The notes below the pieces were generated by a model. It saw only the letters and a program-made list of their open reading frames with translations. It did not search any database and had not been told where the DNA came from. From Flavobacterium taihuense (lineage in GTDB: Bacteria > Bacteroidota > Bacteroidia > Flavobacteriales > Flavobacteriaceae): a stretch of DNA of 64,000 bases. Positions 61,339-64,000 of the stretch are shown here, piece after piece (position 1 is the stretch's first letter; every line of letters starts with the position of its first letter). The translations under genes and the position numbers were made by a program. The stretch covers positions 124,001 to 188,000 of the forward strand of contig NZ_JAHWYN010000007.1 of assembly GCF_019351435.1 (NCBI RefSeq), written 5' to 3'.

Positions 61339-61989
61339 TTAATGATGTTCGCTTAATTTAGTAGCTGGATCAATAGGCCAATACATCAAAACCGAACAAT
61401 TCCCGCTTCTTGGATCGTCTAAATAATCAAATAAAGGCTCGACTAGAATGAATCCGCATTTGGTTTGAGCCGTAACGGTTGGATCTATTATTTCTCCTTT
61501 TATTAATTTGTCACAATATTCTGCAATAGTCATTTGGTATTTTACTTTATCATATCCAATTGGCATTCCAGCAGTCATTTGCCCCAAACATCCCAATTCT
61601 TTTGCTACATCTTGACGCGCATTATAAATTTGTCTTCCAATTCCTTTTCCCTGATAATCAGGATGCACCGAAACGTCAAGTCCGTACAGCCATTCTGCTT
61701 TTGGGTCATGTGTTCCTAACCATAAATTATCCGATATTTCGAGAAAAGTATGGTGTCCTTTGTGATAATTTTGCTGTAAAGTTGTAGTAGCAGCAATTAC
61801 TCTATCTCCATCTAAAACAATCATTTGACCTTCAGGAAAAATTTCCATATGTCTCAAATATTGCTCTTCTGTCATCAATTCTTCAGCTGACAAAGTTGGA
61901 AAAACAATTTTTTGAAGTTCTGCTTCTTGCTTTGCATATTCTGGTGTAGCAGTCTGTAAAATGTATTTGCCTAAAATTTCTTTTTTCAT
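61339..61989 (-). CDS. GNAT-family N-acetyltransferase
   Basis: This 216-residue GNAT protein has MIVLDGDRVIAATTTLQQNY and the acetyl-CoA loop VHPDYQGKGIGRQIYNARQD, where QGKGIG is the pyrophosphate-binding turn. It is longer than usual, with a C-terminal part including MTAGMPIGYDK and GNCSVLMYWPIDP. It lies 40 bp after an aldehyde dehydrogenase and 112 bp before potD. It may acetylate an amine intermediate. Two different GNATs in one amine locus are notable. Confidence 0.86.
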   Translation of the reverse strand: MKKEILGKYILQTATPEYAKQEAELQKIVFPTLSAEELMTEEQYLRHMEIFPEGQMIVLDGDRVIAATTTLQQNYHKGHHTFLEISDNLWLGTHDPKAEWLYGLDVSVHPDYQGKGIGRQIYNARQDVAKELGCLGQMTAGMPIGYDKVKYQMTIAEYCDKLIKGEIIDPTVTAQTKCGFILVEPLFDYLDDPRSGNCSVLMYWPIDPATKLSEHH

Positions 61990-62029
61990 TTGATAAAGTA
62001 TTAAGTTTAAAATTGGAATTTGAAATGTA

Positions 62030-63451
62030 TTAGCACATATTACCGTAACTAATCAATTTCATTTCCAAATATTCTTTCAATCCTTCGGATCCTGATTCGT
62101 GACCAATTCCACTGCTTTTTATTCCAACAAAAGGCAATTCGGTTCCGTGTGCCGCCCATTCGTTGATACCTACCATCCCGAATTCAAGGTTTTCGGCATA
62201 CACATTTGCATTTTTAATGTGATTGGTAAAAACGTATGAAGCCAAACCATATTCCGTATCATTTGCCCATTCAATAACTTCTTCTTGGGTATCAAAAGGA
62301 ATTACAATCATCAATGGTCCAAATACTTCCGTTTTGATAAATGCTTGAGTTTGTCTTGCTTCAATTAAAGCTGGATGTACGAAAAATCCTTTCTCTGATT
62401 TTTCACCACCAATATGAACAATTGCTCCTTCACTTTTTGCTTTTTCGAGCATAGCCAAAGAATGGTTTTGCTGTATTTTATTAATCAGTGGTCCCACAAA
62501 ATCAATATCTCCACCATTGATTCCAGTTTTTAGTTTCGAAATATCCTCTTTTACAACAGCAACAAACTGATTGAAAATACTGGAGTGCACATAAAAACGT
62601 TGTGGCGAAACACAAACTTGGCCACAATTTCTTAATTTGGCAACCAAAGCCTGATGCGCAATCGATTCTACATCAACATCTTTATCAATAATCACAGGGG
62701 CGTTTCCTCCCAATTCCAATGACAATTTGGTAGATGTTTTTGAAGCACCATCCATTAATATTTTCCCAACACGGGTACTTCCTGTAAAGCTTATTTTTTT
62801 CAACAAAGGGTTTTCAATCATTTCCGTTCCTGTGGAAACCGGTTCGGTATTGATTAAATTAAAAACTCCTTTTGGTATTCCCGCTTCGTGCAAGGCTTTT
62901 GCCATATTAAAACTCGATAATGGCGTAAATTCTGAACCGCGCATTACAACCGTACAACCCGCCGCCAATGCAGCAGCTACAGCTCTTGCTGGATTATAAG
63001 CTGGGAAATTCCATGCCGTAATCACTCCAACAACACCCAATGGCTGATAAATGACCATCGAACGTTTGTCAATTCTGCTCGAAGGAATTACCCTTCCGTA
63101 GCTGCGTTTTCCTTCTTCGGCATACCATTCGAAAAGGTTGGCAGAAACTTGCCATTCGCCCCTTGCTTCCAGCATTGGTTTCCCAGTTTCTAAAGCAGTT
63201 TCTTTGGCGAAAGCCTCCGCATTTTCCCTCATATAGTTGGCCGCTTTTTTTAGAAACTCTGCTCTAAAATAAGGAGTAGTGTTTTTCCATCCTTTGAAAG
63301 CGGTATCGGCAGCATCAATGGCCAAACTACAATCGGCAGCATTACCGAAAGGAACTTCATCCACTATTTCTTCCGTCGATGGACTTTGCAAATCCCATTT
63401 TGCGCCGTCTATTGCGTCGCACCATTCTCCATTTATATATTGCTTTCTCAT
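62030..63451 (-). CDS. Aldehyde dehydrogenase (NAD-dependent semialdehyde-type)
   Basis: This 473-residue enzyme has AWNFPAYNPARAVAAALAAG and FTGSTRVGKIL. E246 is in the ELGGNAPVI block, and C280 is in LRNCGQVCVSPQRFYVHS. The Ser/Pro-Gln-Arg sequence after the active Cys is usual for succinate-semialdehyde and related dehydrogenases. It lies 54 bp downstream of the class-III aminotransferase, suggesting it oxidises the aldehyde that this transaminase forms. A short inverted repeat lies in the gap upstream. Confidence 0.9.
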   Translation of the reverse strand: MRKQYINGEWCDAIDGAKWDLQSPSTEEIVDEVPFGNAADCSLAIDAADTAFKGWKNTTPYFRAEFLKKAANYMRENAEAFAKETALETGKPMLEARGEWQVSANLFEWYAEEGKRSYGRVIPSSRIDKRSMVIYQPLGVVGVITAWNFPAYNPARAVAAALAAGCTVVMRGSEFTPLSSFNMAKALHEAGIPKGVFNLINTEPVSTGTEMIENPLLKKISFTGSTRVGKILMDGASKTSTKLSLELGGNAPVIIDKDVDVESIAHQALVAKLRNCGQVCVSPQRFYVHSSIFNQFVAVVKEDISKLKTGINGGDIDFVGPLINKIQQNHSLAMLEKAKSEGAIVHIGGEKSEKGFFVHPALIEARQTQAFIKTEVFGPLMIVIPFDTQEEVIEWANDTEYGLASYVFTNHIKNANVYAENLEFGMVGINEWAAHGTELPFVGIKSSGIGHESGSEGLKEYLEMKLISYGNMC

Positions 63452-63474
63452 TTTTTTTCTTTTAAGATATCTTC

Positions 63475-63495
63475 GTCAAAGTTTAGAACTTTGAC
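63475..63495. repeat. Perfect inverted repeat GTCAAAGTT-tag-AACTTTGAC
   Basis: Nine-bp arms with a 3-nt loop lie in the gap between the aminotransferase stop codon and the ALDH start. There is no adjacent T-run in the minus orientation. It could be an operator, an mRNA stabiliser or a weak attenuator. Confidence 0.6.
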
Positions 63496-63505
63496 AAAGA
63501 TTATT

Positions 63506-64000
63506 TTACTTCAGAACCTCTTCTATCGCTTCTTCCAAAATCATTAAACCTCTGTGCAACACTTCGTCTTCGATAAACAACGGGCTTAAAATTCTAATAC
63601 AATTTCCGTAGGTTCCAGAAGTAATCACAATCAATCCATTGGCCAAACATTTATCCACAATTGCTTTTGTGGCCACACCATCTGGAATTCCAGTTTTTGG
63701 ATTGGTGAATTCTATAGCTAACATCGCACCTAGTCCGCGAACATCAGTAATGGTTTCCGGATATAAGGCTTGTATGTGTTTGAATTTATCATGAACAATT
63801 TTACCGACTTTTTTACCGGCAGCATTGATGTCATTTTTTTGCATGTAATTGATACTTGCCAATGACGCCACACAACTCAACGGGCCTCCTAAATAGGTAC
63901 CGCCAATAAGTCCTGGTTTTATGGCATCCATAATTTCTTGTTTACCAATTACAGCACCAATCGGCATTCCACCACCCATCGATTTTGCCCAAGTAGACAA
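63506..64000 (-). CDS. Class-III aminotransferase, C-terminal part (continues beyond the window)
   Basis: Only the last about 165 residues are present. The stretch STWAKSMGGGMPIGAVIGK contains the PLP-binding lysine (WAK), and TYLGGPLSCVASLASI and ITDVRGLGAMLAIEF are class-III hallmarks. Members include 4-aminobutyrate, putrescine and ornithine transaminases. Linkage to an ALDH, PotD and SSADH-like enzymes favours GABA or putrescine transamination. Most of the gene lies to the right of 64000, so the N-terminal specificity region cannot be read. Confidence 0.87.
   Translation of the reverse strand: MSTWAKSMGGGMPIGAVIGKQEIMDAIKPGLIGGTYLGGPLSCVASLASINYMQKNDINAAGKKVGKIVHDKFKHIQALYPETITDVRGLGAMLAIEFTNPKTGIPDGVATKAIVDKCLANGLIVITSGTYGNCIRILSPLFIEDEVLHRGLMILEEAIEEVLK

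Overview
The window looks like a chromosomal segment of a Flavobacterium-like member of the Bacteroidota. Evidence: AT-rich DNA, many start sites preceded by the Bacteroidota promoter signature (-33 TTG/TTTG and -7 TAnnTTTG) rather than by a Shine-Dalgarno box, two secreted proteins with type IX secretion type B C-termini, an archaeal/eukaryotic-type ProS, and flavobacterial families (2TM domain, DUF2141, PglE-like aminotransferase).

Layout. 1-3910: end of a tRNA threonylcarbamoyladenosine synthase, CCA-adding enzyme, heme A synthase and a CDP-alcohol phosphatidyltransferase. 4003-10479 (minus strand): a LytTR response regulator, two free 2TM-domain proteins, a LytS-type histidine kinase that itself ends in a 2TM domain, a small secreted protein, a DUF2141 protein and a TonB-dependent receptor. 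10628-20888 (plus): envelope and stress-type singletons (YciI, SRPBCC, LpxR-like deacylase, VOC, ClC + HPP pair, S41 peptidase, pRiA4b-type protein, nucleoid-associated protein), with a frame-shifted small gene and a 21-nt periodic repeat array between them. 21116-33870: a possible kinase-fold orphan, an ABC exporter pair, two large T9SS type B cell-surface proteins, a badly decayed esterase and a second DUF2141 protein. 33934-46202: housekeeping (typA, rpsT, two tRNA-Glu, proS, rimO), a PAS histidine kinase with its receiver, a Gly/Tyr-rich lipoprotein, a FadL-like porin, an amidase and a structured intergenic RNA-like element. 46540-48512: a sugar aminotransferase and a CpsB-type phosphatase (surface polysaccharide).

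48691-64000 (minus, running past the right edge) is the most coherent system: class-III aminotransferase, aldehyde dehydrogenase, GNAT, PotD, CaiB/BaiF CoA-transferase, PotB, PotC, GNAT, PotA, two more aldehyde dehydrogenases, an exported flavin amine oxidase and two outer-membrane beta-barrel proteins. It reads as an uptake and degradation locus for a polyamine or related amine (amine to aldehyde to amino acid/GABA to succinate). The CoA-transferase between potD and potB, and the apparently periplasmic amine oxidase, do not fit the textbook putrescine pathway and are the most novel points.

Limits: all functions are read from motifs and context; no database search was possible. Names of families without clear motifs are tentative.
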